DNA of 64,000 nt. Source: Paraburkholderia sp. Ac-20340. Its GTDB lineage: Bacteria; Pseudomonadota; Gammaproteobacteria; Burkholderiales; Burkholderiaceae. Each line of letters opens with the position of its first letter. The first letter of the stretch is position 1. Where the stretch lies: NCBI RefSeq assembly GCF_017104965.1, contig NZ_JAAGPR010000019.1, positions 92,218 to 156,217 of the forward strand. Direction: 5' to 3'. Below are positions 34,054 to 44,134 of this stretch, one piece after another. Below the pieces are notes generated by a model. That model saw only the letters and a list, made by a program, of their open reading frames with translations. It was not told where the DNA came from and ran no database searches. A program made the translations under genes and the position numbers.

Positions 34054-35337
34054 TCAGAACGCGTAGTACGGCCCCGTGCCTGCGGGTGTCGTCTGCGCCT
34101 GGATGGCGGTGTAGACGCGCCGCCCGAAGAAGAACGGCAAGCCCCAGCCGAATGCGCTGCCGTTGTAGCCCGCAAGATTGTTGAACGCCCAGTTGCCGGT
34201 TGCGAACAGCGACGTCGCGTTCGCAACCGATAGCGAAGCGGGCGCGGCCACGCCATCCACGCCCTTGAGCGTCGCGGCCAGGCTCTGCGGCGAACTCGGG
34301 CAGAACCACACGCCGCAGCGCGTGAGCGTCGCGTTCGCGAAGAAGAAACCGTTCGAACCGCTGTCGATGTAGCTCTGCGAATAGACGCTGCCATCCGATG
34401 TCGTGGTCGAAACGAAACCCGTCACCGAATTGCCGCGCAGCACCGTCGCGCTGCCGAGCGCATTGTTCGCCTGCGAACCGATGCCGAAGATCAGCGAGCC
34501 GCTCACTGCGCTTTCTCCCGTGCTCGCAATCGCCGGAAGATCGACGATAACGCCGTTATTGTCGGTGGCGAAGGCCGCGACCGGATTGCTCACCTGCTGC
34601 GCGAGCGGCTGCGTGCTCGCCGTGCAGTTGCCCGACGGGCATGCGTAGTACCACGAACTATTGGGCCCATTCACGCAGGACGCACCGCAATCGGCACCGA
34701 ACGGCCCGACGCCGAGAATGCCGTTGGAGCGCAGCGCCGTGGCGTTGATCATGGCAAGGCCAAAACCCTTGCAGGCGCTGGGGATGGTCGGCACCGACGG
34801 GTCGGCGATCAGCTGGATCGGCAAGGCGGAGGCGACTTCGCCCGCGAGCTTCACGTCGGCGCTGCGCACCGCGCCCCACGTGTAGCCGGAGCCGAACGCC
34901 GCGCACGAACCGGCCGGATCACTGCCGTTGCCAGCGGGCACGGCCGGGAGCGCGAAGCCGGCCGGCAAGGCCGAGGCGAGCAGGCGCAGCCCCTGCGAGC
35001 CGGTATCGACCTGGACGTTGTTGACGATCGCGCAGGTGCTGGTGCCGGGCACGCAGACGGTGACGCTCGCCATCAGCATGTTGCGCGTCGAAGTGGGCGT
35101 CGAGGCGACGGTGATCGGCAAGACGTTGGGCGTGGTCGATTGCGTCACGCTGCCGGTGCTCGTGGCGGGCGTGGTGGAGGGGGGCGACGCGCCGGACGAT
35201 CCCGATGCCGCAGGCGTACTGGCCGCGGACGTCCCGCCCGGGGCCGCCGCCGCTGCGGACGACGAACCGCCGCCGCCGCCACATGCAGCGAGCGCGGCCG
35301 CGAGCATCGCCGCGAACACGCACAGGCGCGCGCTCAT
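34054..35337 (-). CDS. DUF3443-family secreted lipoprotein
   Basis: The protein has 427 residues. A signal peptide ends in a lipobox-like LAACGGGGGSSS, then a serine/threonine/alanine linker. The domain from ~75 has QVDTGSQGLRLLASAL and, later, YIDSGSNGFFFANATL. These two DTGS/DSGS-like motifs are reminiscent of aspartic-protease-like folds, though activity is unproven. It follows the DUF2844 gene with a 4-base overlap, a pairing common in Burkholderia. Function unknown. Confidence 0.8.
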   Translation of the reverse strand: MSARLCVFAAMLAAALAACGGGGGSSSAAAAAPGGTSAASTPAASGSSGASPPSTTPATSTGSVTQSTTPNVLPITVASTPTSTRNMLMASVTVCVPGTSTCAIVNNVQVDTGSQGLRLLASALPAGFALPAVPAGNGSDPAGSCAAFGSGYTWGAVRSADVKLAGEVASALPIQLIADPSVPTIPSACKGFGLAMINATALRSNGILGVGPFGADCGASCVNGPNSSWYYACPSGNCTASTQPLAQQVSNPVAAFATDNNGVIVDLPAIASTGESAVSGSLIFGIGSQANNALGSATVLRGNSVTGFVSTTTSDGSVYSQSYIDSGSNGFFFANATLTRCGVWFCPSSPQSLAATLKGVDGVAAPASLSVANATSLFATGNWAFNNLAGYNGSAFGWGLPFFFGRRVYTAIQAQTTPAGTGPYYAF

Positions 35338-35855
35338 CGCAGATCTCCTTCGCTCACGCCTGCGGGCAGCGCGCCCGGCAGCCACGCGCGGCCCACGTAG
35401 CTGCGCATCAAACCGCCGGATTCGACGATCACGCTCGGCGTATCCACGCGCGCGGCGTGCAGATTGTCGCGATCGGCCACGTGCAGCGCGACGGCGCCGT
35501 TCTGGAAGTCGGCGGCATAACGGCCGAGGAGGGTGTGCAGATTCGGCGCCGATGGCCCTTGCCACGTATAGGCGACGATCTGGCCGCTGGCCGTGGCCAC
35601 GTATTCGCTCACGCGCGTGCCGGCTGCATCGACGCGCTGCGTGACGCGCAGCGCGCCGCCCGCGAGCGACTGGGTTGCGGCGGCGTCGGCGGCGTCGGTG
35701 GCGAGGCTTACGCGCGCCGCCGTCGGCACGATGTCGCCGAGCGCGGCCTGCGCGGGGCCGGATAGCGCGCCCAGAAGGCCCAGAAGTCCCAGAAGCGATA
35801 GAAGGCGGGCACCGGACGCGACGCGGCCCAGCCGGATGAGGCTGCAAGTTGTCAT
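35334..35855 (-). CDS. DUF2844-family exported protein
   Basis: The protein has 173 residues. The signal peptide contains LLSLLGLLGLLGALSGPAQA, and the mature protein begins ALGDIVPTAA. A conserved-looking core reads EYVATASGQIVAYTWQGPSA and LLGRYAADFQNG. It overlaps the downstream DUF3443 gene (ATGA), so the two are probably made and act together in the envelope. No biochemical role is known to me. Confidence 0.78.
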   Translation of the reverse strand: MTTCSLIRLGRVASGARLLSLLGLLGLLGALSGPAQAALGDIVPTAARVSLATDAADAAATQSLAGGALRVTQRVDAAGTRVSEYVATASGQIVAYTWQGPSAPNLHTLLGRYAADFQNGAVALHVADRDNLHAARVDTPSVIVESGGLMRSYVGRAWLPGALPAGVSEGDLR

Positions 35856-36254
35856 GAATTCTCTCCGTACGACGTTTTAGAATTTTTCTTTCTGATTTTT
35901 TTGGGGAAATTAGCATCGCGTCGGCGCGGCAAGGCGTGCACGCCAACAATGCCGATCGGCGCAAGCTCTGCGGCTGGCCGTCATCATCGGCAAGTCATTG
36001 ATAAAAAATAGGATTTGTCTGATTGATGTTGCGCGGAGAGTGTTTTCAGAATGTGGACGAACGTTACATCTGCGCGGTCGTCACGCGCCCTGCGCAGCGT
36101 TACAAGCCGTCCGGCGAAGCGCGCTTCTTACCGCTGCAACATGCGGAAACGCGTCCGCTTAATCCGGTTTTTGCACAGCGCGCCATCTCGCCGGTAAAAT
36201 GGCTGGTTGATCCACGCAAACTGTCCGTGGCGTAGCCGAAGGGATTACCCGAAC
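35856..36254. other. Intergenic region between divergent genes
   Basis: About 400 bp separating DUF2844 (minus) from bamC (plus). It has an AT-rich tract at ~35876-35910 just upstream of the DUF2844 start and another near 36001-36022. It should hold both promoters; no gene is supported. Confidence 0.4.
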
Positions 36255-37511
36255 ATGAGTGATTTTCATCAACGTCTTGCCGCACGCGCGTTTGCGCTCC
36301 TGATGGCGGGCGGGCTGGTCGCCGGCTGCAGCTCGCCGACGCCGGGCAAGATCGATTACCGTAGTGACGCAAAGGCGAAGCAATCGTCGCTGGCCGTACC
36401 GCCGAACATGCTCGACGAAACGGCCGACCAGCGCTCGCTGCCCCCGCAGGGCGGCGAAACCTCGCTGTCGGCGCTCAAGCAGGTGCAGGCCGCCGCGCCC
36501 GCGACCGACGACAACAGCCAGGTCCTGCCGCAGGTGCCGGGCATGCATATCCAGCGTGACGGCACGGAAAGCTGGCTGGTCATCGACAGCCGCACGCCCG
36601 CCGACGTCTGGGCGCAGGTGCGTCGCTTCTGGCAGGAACAAGGCTTCCTGCTGGTCGTCGACCAGCGCGACAAGGGCCTGATGGAAACCGACTGGAACGA
36701 AACCCATCCCAAGATCAACGACGGCCTGATCCGTAATACGTTGTCCTGGGCCACGGGCAATTCCTACGTCACGGCAGAACGCAACAAGTACCGTACGCGT
36801 CTGGAAACCTCGCCCACGGGCGGCACGTATGTGTTCATCAGCCAGAAGGGCTTGAGCGAACAGCTTTCCGGCACGAACAACGAAACCAGCAAGTGGGTGC
36901 CCAAGCCCAACGATCCGGCGCTCGAACAGGAATACCTGAAGCGCCTGATGGTGACGCTGGCGCGCGCCAAGCCGGGCGTGCCGGACGCGCAGGTCGCCGC
37001 CGACGCCGACGCGAAGGCCGACAAGAAGGGTGCGAAGGCTGCATCGTCGAAGGCGCCGGATGCCGCAGCGGCAGCCATCGCTGCGCAGAACGCGGCGGCG
37101 GTGGGCCAGAGCCCCGCGGCTGCGGGTTCGAAGGGTGCGTCGGGCGGCACGCTGCCGGGCGGCCAGTACACCTCGACCGAGCTGACGCTGTCGGAGCCGT
37201 ATGACCGTGCATGGTTGCGTGTGGGCCTCGCGCTCGACCGCGCCAACTTCACGGTGGACGACCGCGATCGCTCGAAGGGCGTCTACTACGTGCGTTACGT
37301 CGATCCGCAGGATATGACTTCGGCCGAGCAGGGCTTCTGGAACCAGATCTTCCACGGCCGCAAGGAAAAGGTCGCGAAGCAGTACAAGGTCAACGTGCGC
37401 GCCGTCACGGAAAACCAGACGCGCATCGCCGTGGTGGACGACAAGGGCGAGATCGACTCGTCGCGTCCCGCACGCGAAATCATGGGTCTCGTGGTCGAAG
37501 AGCTGCACTAA
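36255..37511 (+). CDS. bamC: Outer membrane assembly lipoprotein BamC
   Basis: The precursor has 418 residues. The lipobox LVAGC gives a lipidated cysteine at ~25, followed by an unstructured N-terminus containing KIDYRSDAKAKQSSLAVPPN, typical of BamC where it contacts BamD. Two helix-grip domains follow (~115-250, 305-418; the second includes SEPYDRAWLRVGLALDRANF and DRSKGVYYVRYVDPQDM), joined by an alanine/lysine-rich linker. BamC belongs to the BAM complex that inserts outer-membrane barrels. I chose the ATG at 36255 because it begins the signal peptide. Confidence 0.9.
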   Translation: MSDFHQRLAARAFALLMAGGLVAGCSSPTPGKIDYRSDAKAKQSSLAVPPNMLDETADQRSLPPQGGETSLSALKQVQAAAPATDDNSQVLPQVPGMHIQRDGTESWLVIDSRTPADVWAQVRRFWQEQGFLLVVDQRDKGLMETDWNETHPKINDGLIRNTLSWATGNSYVTAERNKYRTRLETSPTGGTYVFISQKGLSEQLSGTNNETSKWVPKPNDPALEQEYLKRLMVTLARAKPGVPDAQVAADADAKADKKGAKAASSKAPDAAAAAIAAQNAAAVGQSPAAAGSKGASGGTLPGGQYTSTELTLSEPYDRAWLRVGLALDRANFTVDDRDRSKGVYYVRYVDPQDMTSAEQGFWNQIFHGRKEKVAKQYKVNVRAVTENQTRIAVVDDKGEIDSSRPAREIMGLVVEELH

Positions 37512-37538
37512 GACGCGCGTCACCCAGGCATTGCCCAT

Positions 37539-37573
37539 AAAAAACCCGCCTTGCGCAAGCAGGCGGGTTTTTT
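37539..37573. terminator. Bidirectional terminator between bamC and lldP
   Basis: AAAACCCGCC/GGCGGGTTTT arms with an inner TTGCGCAAG-type loop have A and T runs on both sides, so it can serve both convergent genes. Confidence 0.88.
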
Positions 37574-37603
37574 CGTTTTACGTCCTTATCGGCGCGGCGG
37601 TGT

Positions 37604-39205
37604 TCAGTGCGGCGGAATCATCCACGTCAGCACGTACTGTTGCAGCCACACCAGAATGCCGAGCAGCACCGTCATCACGATCGAATGCTTGAAGGTGCGG
37701 GCGAAGACGTGACCTTCCTGGCCCTTGAGTTCGGTGGTCGCGACGCCAGTGGCGATGTTCTGCGGCGAGATCATCTTGCCCATCACGCCGCCCGACGAAT
37801 TGGTCGCCGCCATCAGCACCGGGTTCAGGTTGAGCTGCTGCGCGGCCACTACCTGCAGATTGCCGAACAGCGCGTTGCCCGAGGTATCGCTGCCCGAGAG
37901 GAACACGGCCACCCAGCCGAGGAACGCCGAGACCAGCGGAAACAGTGCGCCCACTGACGCCACGCCCAGACCCAGCGTGTAGGTCAGCCCCGAATAGTTC
38001 ATCAGGAACGCCAGTCCGACGATGGTCGCCACGGTGAGAATGGCGATGCGCGTCTGCACCCAGGTATCGACGATTGCGCCGCCGAAATCGGACGGCTTCA
38101 GACGCACGACGAACGCGGTGATGATCGCCGCGCACAGGATGGCGGTGCCGGTGGCGAGCGGCTGGAAGTCCCACACCGCGCCATAAGGCGTTTTGTAGAG
38201 CGTGATGAACACGGCCTTGTTCAGGCCCGGCCACGGCACCTTGACGTCGCCGATCGCGAACACCTTGGCCACCGTCCAGACGATCACCACGACCGCAACG
38301 ATGATCCACGGATACCAGCCCTGCGCGCCCGTGATATTGCCGCGTACCTCTTTGCTTCGATCGACGCGGATTTCGAATTGCGCATCGGGCGCGGGCTTCC
38401 ACACGCGCAGGAACAGGATCGTGAGGATCAGCGAAACGAGCGAGGAGAGCACATCGGTGAGACTGTAATTGACGTAGTTCGAGGTGACGAACTGCGTCAG
38501 CGCGAAGCTGCCGCCCGAAACCAGCAGCACGGGCCAGATGCGCAGCATGCCGCCCACGCCCGCGTAGATGGCGATCACGTAGAACGGCAGCAGCAGCGCG
38601 AAGAACGGCAACTGGCGGCCGACCATCTGGCCGAGCACATCGGCGGGAAGGTGCGTGACCGCGCCGAGCACCGTGATCGGCACACCCAGCGCGCCGAAGG
38701 CCACCGGCGCCGTGTTGAAGATCAGCGTGAAGGTGAGGGCTTCGAGCGTTGGAAAGCCCAGCATGATGAGCAGCGAACTGGTGATGGCGATCGGCGTGCC
38801 GAAGCCGGAAATCCCTTCGAACAACGCGCCGAACGAAAAACCCACGACCACCAGCACGATGCGCCGGTCGTTGGGCAGATTGTCGAGCAGCCACATGCGG
38901 AAGGCGGCGAAGCGACCCGAGCGCAGCGCGATGTTGTAGAGCAGGATCGCCGTCACGACGATCCACATGACCGGCCAGAGCGCGAACACCACGCCGTTGA
39001 GCACCGCGCTGATCGCCAGATTGACCGGAAACTGCCAGCCCGCGATCGCGACAATCAGCCCGACGATCAACCCGGCGAGCGAGGCCTGCCAGGCGGGCCG
39101 GCGCGCCCAGCCGAGCAGGATGAGCACCACAACGATCGGCAGCACCGCGACGAGAAACGACAAAAGCAGCGAATTGCCGATGGGAGTCAACAACTGGTGG
39201 AACAT
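37604..39205 (-). CDS. lldP: L-lactate permease
   Basis: This 533-residue inner-membrane lactate/proton symporter of the LctP family has 12-14 hydrophobic segments. Family motifs include EGISGFGTPIAITSSLLIML, FNTAPVAFGALGVPITVLGA and VFLSGSDTSGNALFGNLQVV. AAAGGAGAC precedes the ATG at 39205, deciding that start over an upstream in-frame codon. No lactate dehydrogenase gene is adjacent. Confidence 0.94.
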   Translation of the reverse strand: MFHQLLTPIGNSLLLSFLVAVLPIVVVLILLGWARRPAWQASLAGLIVGLIVAIAGWQFPVNLAISAVLNGVVFALWPVMWIVVTAILLYNIALRSGRFAAFRMWLLDNLPNDRRIVLVVVGFSFGALFEGISGFGTPIAITSSLLIMLGFPTLEALTFTLIFNTAPVAFGALGVPITVLGAVTHLPADVLGQMVGRQLPFFALLLPFYVIAIYAGVGGMLRIWPVLLVSGGSFALTQFVTSNYVNYSLTDVLSSLVSLILTILFLRVWKPAPDAQFEIRVDRSKEVRGNITGAQGWYPWIIVAVVVIVWTVAKVFAIGDVKVPWPGLNKAVFITLYKTPYGAVWDFQPLATGTAILCAAIITAFVVRLKPSDFGGAIVDTWVQTRIAILTVATIVGLAFLMNYSGLTYTLGLGVASVGALFPLVSAFLGWVAVFLSGSDTSGNALFGNLQVVAAQQLNLNPVLMAATNSSGGVMGKMISPQNIATGVATTELKGQEGHVFARTFKHSIVMTVLLGILVWLQQYVLTWMIPPH

Positions 39206-39484
39206 GACGTCTCCTTTCTGCTGGTTCGTATCGGCGCGGGCGTGCGTGAGGGCGCACGGCGAGCCGGGCATGGCGTCAGGCGGAATGCGGACAGCGAGCA
39301 GACAACAAGCAGGCAGATGCGGCAGAACGCGAGCGGCATGCGCGTGGCGCTCGCGAATTCCACCGCTGAGGAGGGCTTATTCAGTAAGGCAGTGTTTCAA
39401 TCCCCGATGCCCCACTTGCAGGATAGAAAACGGAGCGCCAGGGTCAAGCAGGGAAAGTACGGTCGTGCGGTGCCAGAGCGATCT

Positions 39485-39991
39485 TTAGTGATGCCAGTGA
39501 CCGCCGCCATAGCCGCCATGGCCCCAGTAGCCGCGTCCCCAATAACCGCCGCCGCCCCAGAAGCCGACGCCGATCGAAACTGCCGGTGCGCCCCAGCCCC
39601 AACCGGAATAGCCGTAGTACGCGGGATAAGGGTAATAGGCCGGATAGATCGGCCACGCCGGCACTGCAACCGCAACGGGCGGCGAGGGATAAAGCGGTCC
39701 TGGATATTGAGCATCCGCGACGGCAGCGGGCGCAGGGTTGGGGCGCGCGTAGGTTTGCGTAACGGTGCGCGTCGTCGTTGAGCCTGCAACGGCCACGGCG
39801 GTTTCCTGCTGCGTGCTGGCGGCGGGAACGGTCGGGTAATAACCCGGGTAGTAATACGGCGACCAGGCCGAGTACCCGTAAGGCGTGTAGTAATAGCAAC
39901 CCGAGAGCGCGAGCAGCGCGCCGGTAGCGCACACGATCGCCGCCGTTCTGAGCGGACGGCACAGCGCGCGAGTAGAAAGCGGGGATTTCAT
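39485..39991 (-). CDS. Tyrosine/glycine-rich putative lipoprotein
   Basis: The precursor has 168 residues. The lipobox LALSGC precedes a tyrosine-rich start (YYYTPYGYSAWSPYYYPGYY), a threonine/alanine linker, and a glycine/tryptophan/histidine-rich C-terminus with GYWGRGYWGHGGYGGGHW. The composition suggests an extended, surface-exposed or periplasmic protein; the terminal His residues might bind metal (speculative). Confidence 0.7.
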   Translation of the reverse strand: MKSPLSTRALCRPLRTAAIVCATGALLALSGCYYYTPYGYSAWSPYYYPGYYPTVPAASTQQETAVAVAGSTTTRTVTQTYARPNPAPAAVADAQYPGPLYPSPPVAVAVPAWPIYPAYYPYPAYYGYSGWGWGAPAVSIGVGFWGGGGYWGRGYWGHGGYGGGHWHH

Positions 39992-40236
39992 GGCGACTCC
40001 AGACGAACGCTTCAGGCTATCACGCCTGAACGATCGCGCCATGTGTGAACGCAAAAGCGGCACATGCCCTTGCAGGAGCACGTGCCGCGTATCCTCTCTG
40101 AAGCCGAGTGACTGGCCAATCTGCCTGTTGTATCTTGTTGCGCTTTTAGCGGCTTTCGTACTGCACATAGCGTGACGAAAGGATCGTCGAACCAGGATGC
40201 CAGGCGTCACGCAGTCACGCACTCCGGCGCGAAACC

Positions 40237-40458
40237 TTACTTGCCAACCTGATTGCCGATAATGCCGCCGACTGCGGCGCCGCCCACGGTAGAAAGCGCG
40301 CTACCGCCGATCACGGCGCCAGCGGCACCACCGACACCTGCGCCAATGGCAGTGTCACGGTCGCGTCGGGACATGTTGTCGCAAGCGCTCAGACTGCCGA
40401 TCACGGCAACGAGCGTAGCCACGGTGAAGAGGGTACGGGTGCGAGCGAAGTTTTTCAT
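40237..40458 (-). CDS. Glycine-zipper lipoprotein (OsmB-like)
   Basis: The protein has 73 residues. The signal and lipobox (LVAVIGSLSAC) are followed by a glycine-zipper helix, IGAGVGGAAGAVIGGSALST then VGGAAVGGIIGNQVG. This matches small osmotically inducible OsmB-like lipoproteins that associate with membranes. It is a single-gene unit between the tyrosine-rich lipoprotein and thiC. Confidence 0.8.
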   Translation of the reverse strand: MKNFARTRTLFTVATLVAVIGSLSACDNMSRRDRDTAIGAGVGGAAGAVIGGSALSTVGGAAVGGIIGNQVGK

Positions 40459-40686
40459 GTTCGACTCCAGCTATAGGGGGTATCCGGTGCAAAAGGAGTC
40501 GCATAAATCGCGCCCAGTTCGCACCTCCAGTACACCCATCCTAGCCACGCCCTCCGTATCCGGGTGTGTGCGCTTGTCAGCGAGTTGTCGGAGTCGTTAA
40601 AAAGTGTTTCGGTGTGGAAAGCATCATTCGCTGCGCTGCACGATACGTCAGCTCATCGTGCAGCGCAGCGAAAGGGCGTTCTCGCC

Positions 40687-42618
40687 TTACTGGCGCTGAT
40701 AAATCTCTGCGCCTTGCTTGACGAATTCCACCGCCTTCACTTCCATGCCTTTTTTCAAGGCTTCGGCGTCGCTGACGCCTTGTTTGGCCGCGAAGTCGCG
40801 CACGTCCTGCGTGATCTTCATCGAGCAGAAGTGCGGGCCGCACATCGAGCAGAAATGCGCGACCTTGGCCGAGTCCTTGGGCAGCGTTTCGTCGTGGAAT
40901 TCACGCGCCTTGTCCGGGTCGAGGCCGATGTTGAACTGGTCTTCCCAGCGGAACTCGAAACGCGCCTTCGACAAGGCGTTGTCACGCACCTGCGCGCCCG
41001 GATGACCCTTGGCCAGATCGGCGGCATGCGCCGCGAGCTTGTACGTGATGATGCCTTCCTTCACGTCGTCCTTGTTCGGCAGGCCCAGGTGTTCCTTCGG
41101 CGTGACGTAGCAGAGCATCGCCGTGCCGAACCAGCCGATCATCGCCGCGCCAATGCCCGAGGTGATGTGATCGTAGCCCGGAGCGATATCGGTCGTGAGC
41201 GGCCCGAGCGTGTAGAACGGCGCTTCGTCGCACCATTCCAGCTGCAGGTCCATGTTTTCCTTGATGAGCTGCATCGGCACATGGCCGGGGCCTTCGATCA
41301 TCACCTGTACGTCGTGCTTCCACGCGATCTGCGTGAGTTCGCCCAGCGTCTTGAGTTCGCCCAGTTGCGCTTCGTCGTTGGCGTCGTAGATCGAGCCGGG
41401 GCGCAGGCCGTCGCCCAGCGAAAAGCTCACGTCGTATTCCTTCATGATTTCGCAGATCTCTTCGAAATGCTCGTAAATGAAGGACTCCTTGTGATGCGCG
41501 AGACACCACTTGGCCATGATCGAGCCGCCGCGCGACACGATGCCCGTCATGCGGTTGGCCGTCAGCGGCACGTATTGCAGACGCACGCCCGCGTGAATCG
41601 TGAAGTAATCGACGCCTTGCTCGGCCTGTTCGATCAGCGTGTCGCGGAACATTTCCCAGGTCAGGTCTTCGGCCTTGCCGTTGACCTTTTCGAGCGCCTG
41701 ATAGATCGGCACCGTGCCGATCGGCACCGGCGAATTGCGGATGATCCACTCGCGCGTTTCGTGAATGTGCTTGCCGGTCGACAGATCCATCACCGTGTCG
41801 CCGCCCCAGCGGATTGCCCAGGTCATCTTGTCGACTTCCTCGCCGATCGAGGACGTCACCGCCGAATTGCCGATATTCGCGTTGATCTTCACGAGGAAGT
41901 TACGGCCGATGATCATCGGCTCGCTTTCCGGGTGGTTGATGTTGGCGGGAATGATCGCGCGGCCGCGGGCGATTTCCTCGCGCACGAATTCCGGCGTGAT
42001 TTCCTTGAGCGCATCCTTGCCGAAGGCAGCAGCACCGAACGCCTGGCCCGGATGCTGGCGGCCCATCATGGCGGCGAGCTTCGCGCCGTTCGGGCCGCTG
42101 GTCTTGAGGCTTTCGAGGTATTCGGCGCGTCGCTGGTTTTCGCGGATGGCGATGTATTCCATCTCGGGCGTGATGATGCCCTGACGCGCGTAGTGCATCT
42201 GCGTGACGTTCTTGCCCGCTTGTGCGCGGCGCGGCGTGCGGTGCAGGCCGGGGAAACGCAGCTCGGCCGTGGCCGGATCGGCGGCGCGCTCGCGGCCGTA
42301 ATCGGAGGAGAGGCCCGGCAGCGCTTCGGTGTCGCCGCGCTTCTCGATCCATGCCTGACGCACGGCGGGCAAGCCTGCGCGAATGTCGATCTTCGCTTCG
42401 GGATCGGTGTACGGACCCGAGGTGTCGTAGACGTAGATCGGCGGATTCTTTTCGCCGCCGAAGCCCGTGGGCGTATCGGCCTGCGTGATCTCGCGCATCG
42501 GCACGCGGATGTCCGGCTGCGAACCGGTCACGTAGATCTTGCGGGAATTGGGCAGCGGCGCAATCGCGGCTTCGTCGACGTGCGCGTTGGCGGAAATGAA
42601 CTTGGGATTCGCGTTCAT
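40687..42618 (-). CDS. thiC: Phosphomethylpyrimidine synthase
   Basis: This 643-residue radical-SAM enzyme makes HMP-phosphate from aminoimidazole ribotide for thiamine. It has the ThiC-specific C-terminal cluster motif CSMCGPHFC near residue ~580, and other family blocks such as GGDTVMDLSTGKHIHETREW, VDYFTIHAGVRL and GPGHVPMQLIKENMDLQLEW. The ATG at 42618 is chosen over one 18 bases upstream. A TPP riboswitch lies in its leader, so it is repressed by thiamine pyrophosphate. Confidence 0.97.
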   Translation of the reverse strand: MNANPKFISANAHVDEAAIAPLPNSRKIYVTGSQPDIRVPMREITQADTPTGFGGEKNPPIYVYDTSGPYTDPEAKIDIRAGLPAVRQAWIEKRGDTEALPGLSSDYGRERAADPATAELRFPGLHRTPRRAQAGKNVTQMHYARQGIITPEMEYIAIRENQRRAEYLESLKTSGPNGAKLAAMMGRQHPGQAFGAAAFGKDALKEITPEFVREEIARGRAIIPANINHPESEPMIIGRNFLVKINANIGNSAVTSSIGEEVDKMTWAIRWGGDTVMDLSTGKHIHETREWIIRNSPVPIGTVPIYQALEKVNGKAEDLTWEMFRDTLIEQAEQGVDYFTIHAGVRLQYVPLTANRMTGIVSRGGSIMAKWCLAHHKESFIYEHFEEICEIMKEYDVSFSLGDGLRPGSIYDANDEAQLGELKTLGELTQIAWKHDVQVMIEGPGHVPMQLIKENMDLQLEWCDEAPFYTLGPLTTDIAPGYDHITSGIGAAMIGWFGTAMLCYVTPKEHLGLPNKDDVKEGIITYKLAAHAADLAKGHPGAQVRDNALSKARFEFRWEDQFNIGLDPDKAREFHDETLPKDSAKVAHFCSMCGPHFCSMKITQDVRDFAAKQGVSDAEALKKGMEVKAVEFVKQGAEIYQRQ

Positions 42619-42740
42619 GCGTCTCTCTCCATGCAATGCAAAGTGGGAACTACGGCTTCGCAGGAGACGAGACGGAACGTGGACGGACCTCGCAATGAGG
42701 ATGGGTGCAGGCGGTGATGCGTGTCTTGCTGCAAGGTCCG

Positions 42741-42866
42741 GACGCTTCCCTGCGCTGGCATTATCCAGATCAGGTTCAAAGGGTATTTCTCACCCGCGAA
42801 ATACGCTGCCTGACGCTATTCGTGTGAACAGTTCGAAGCGGCGCATAACGCAGGACCCCCGCGTAA
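42741..42866 (-). promoter_or_regulatory. TPP riboswitch (THI element) controlling thiC
   Basis: On the minus strand the leader carries the conserved THI core: GGGTGAGAAATACCC, then TTGAACCTGATCTGGATAAT and GCCAGCGCAGGGAAG, preceded by the matching 5' strand GGGGGTCCTGCG and a variable P3 arm. It ends ~120 bases before the thiC start. TPP binding normally blocks expression in such proteobacterial thiC leaders. Confidence 0.95.
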
Positions 42867-43074
42867 GCAGGCCAAACGATACACCGCGCTGCGACACTCT
42901 GGCAAGTGCCTTTGCGTGGGGGAATGTGCTGTGTACGCGAGGAATTCGCGCGCGCGACCTATATAGGAGAGAACGCGCTTTTGACGCGAAAAAGGGCGAA
43001 AAACGAGGCGAAAAAACTTGTCGATGGACTGCGCCGGGAGCCTCGGCGGGCTCGTTGACCGGCGCAATCGCGCA

Positions 43075-43482
43075 TCACAGCGCGAAGTCGTCGGCGGCTT
43101 CGGGCTGGAACAGGATGCGCGAAATTTTCAGCGTTTCGACGGCGCCGCTGGGCGGTGTGAAGCGCACGGTTTCGCCGCGTTTCGCGCCGAGCAGCGCCAG
43201 TCCTGCGGGCGAAAACACGTTGAGACGGCCTTGATTGACGCTGGCGTTGGCCGGGTAGACGACCGTCCAGGTGACGGCTTCGCCAGTGCGATCGCTCACC
43301 AGCGTGACCTGCGAATTCATGGTGACGATATTGGCGGCAATTTCGCGCGGATCGACGATCTCGGCGCGTTCGAGCAGTTCGTCGAGCATCAGTTGGCGCG
43401 CGGGCGCGGCGCCGGTTTCGGCGGCGCATTTTTCGAGGCGGGCGAGATCGAGCTCGGTCAGATAACGGATTTTCTTCGACAT
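43075..43482 (-). CDS. rnk: Rnk-type nucleoside diphosphate kinase regulator (GreA/GreB C-domain)
   Basis: The protein has 135 residues. A short N-terminal helical part (YLTELDLARLEKCAAE) precedes a GreA/GreB-like C-terminal FKBP-fold domain: NIVTMNSQVTLVSDRTGEAV, then FSPAGLALLGAKRGETVRFT. It lacks the long Gre coiled coil, as in Rnk. Rnk proteins bind RNA polymerase and modulate NTP-related regulation. AAAGGAGAATCCC precedes the ATG. Confidence 0.87.
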   Translation of the reverse strand: MSKKIRYLTELDLARLEKCAAETGAAPARQLMLDELLERAEIVDPREIAANIVTMNSQVTLVSDRTGEAVTWTVVYPANASVNQGRLNVFSPAGLALLGAKRGETVRFTPPSGAVETLKISRILFQPEAADDFAL

Positions 43483-44134
43483 GGGATTCTCCTTTGCGAT
43501 CCAGATGAAGCGGCCTTCAGGGAAGGCCTCGATAGGGCGTACGGGATCGGCCCGGAGCCCGACTGAATGGCTCCGGCAAAGGAGGGTGGTTCAGTGCGGA
43601 CGCCGGGCGAAGGCGAGCGGGGCCGGCAGGCCGGAAGGGCGTCGCAGCGCGCACGCGTGCGCCGCCACCGGGCGCGAGGCGCGCGGTGGAAGCGAGGCGA
43701 AAAACGCAGGCAGCGGACGCATGATGAATGTAATGACAATGAAAGAATGTGACATCCTAGCACGGTCTCAAAATGACGCATCGACCTGGCATGAAGCGAC
43801 GGTTTTCTGTCTTCGCACGACATCGCTGCGCCCTTATTTCGCGACCGTTGCGCGCGCGCTGCGCGTCGGCGCATAAAGCACGTTCGCGGCGTCCGCAACG
43901 CGGCGCCTTGTTGCATAATGCGTGGCGCCCGTTCCGGGTATTTCGGGCGGCTTTCGACCGGCTTGCATTTTCCTGTGCGGCTTGGTCGTGTGTTGCTCTG
44001 GTGCGCTTACTTTCGCGTCTCCTACTCTCTCTCGTCGCCTCCATCATGCCGTCGCGCTTTATTCGTCCCGTCCCTGGTCTGGCGGGGCGTTCGCGGTTAG
44101 CCCTCTGGTTTGTCTCCCGTTCTGCGGCGGTGCA
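43483..44134. other. Gap between rnk and an EamA gene
   Basis: About 650 bp with no supported gene. Open frames exist on both strands but are arginine-rich and lack start signals, typical of high-GC noise. Promoters for both flanking genes must be here. Confidence 0.45.

Noticed and set aside
43922..44134. N-terminal extension of the second EamA transporter
   Set aside because: The stretch is in frame but arginine/cysteine-rich, and transporter homology begins after the ATG at 44135.
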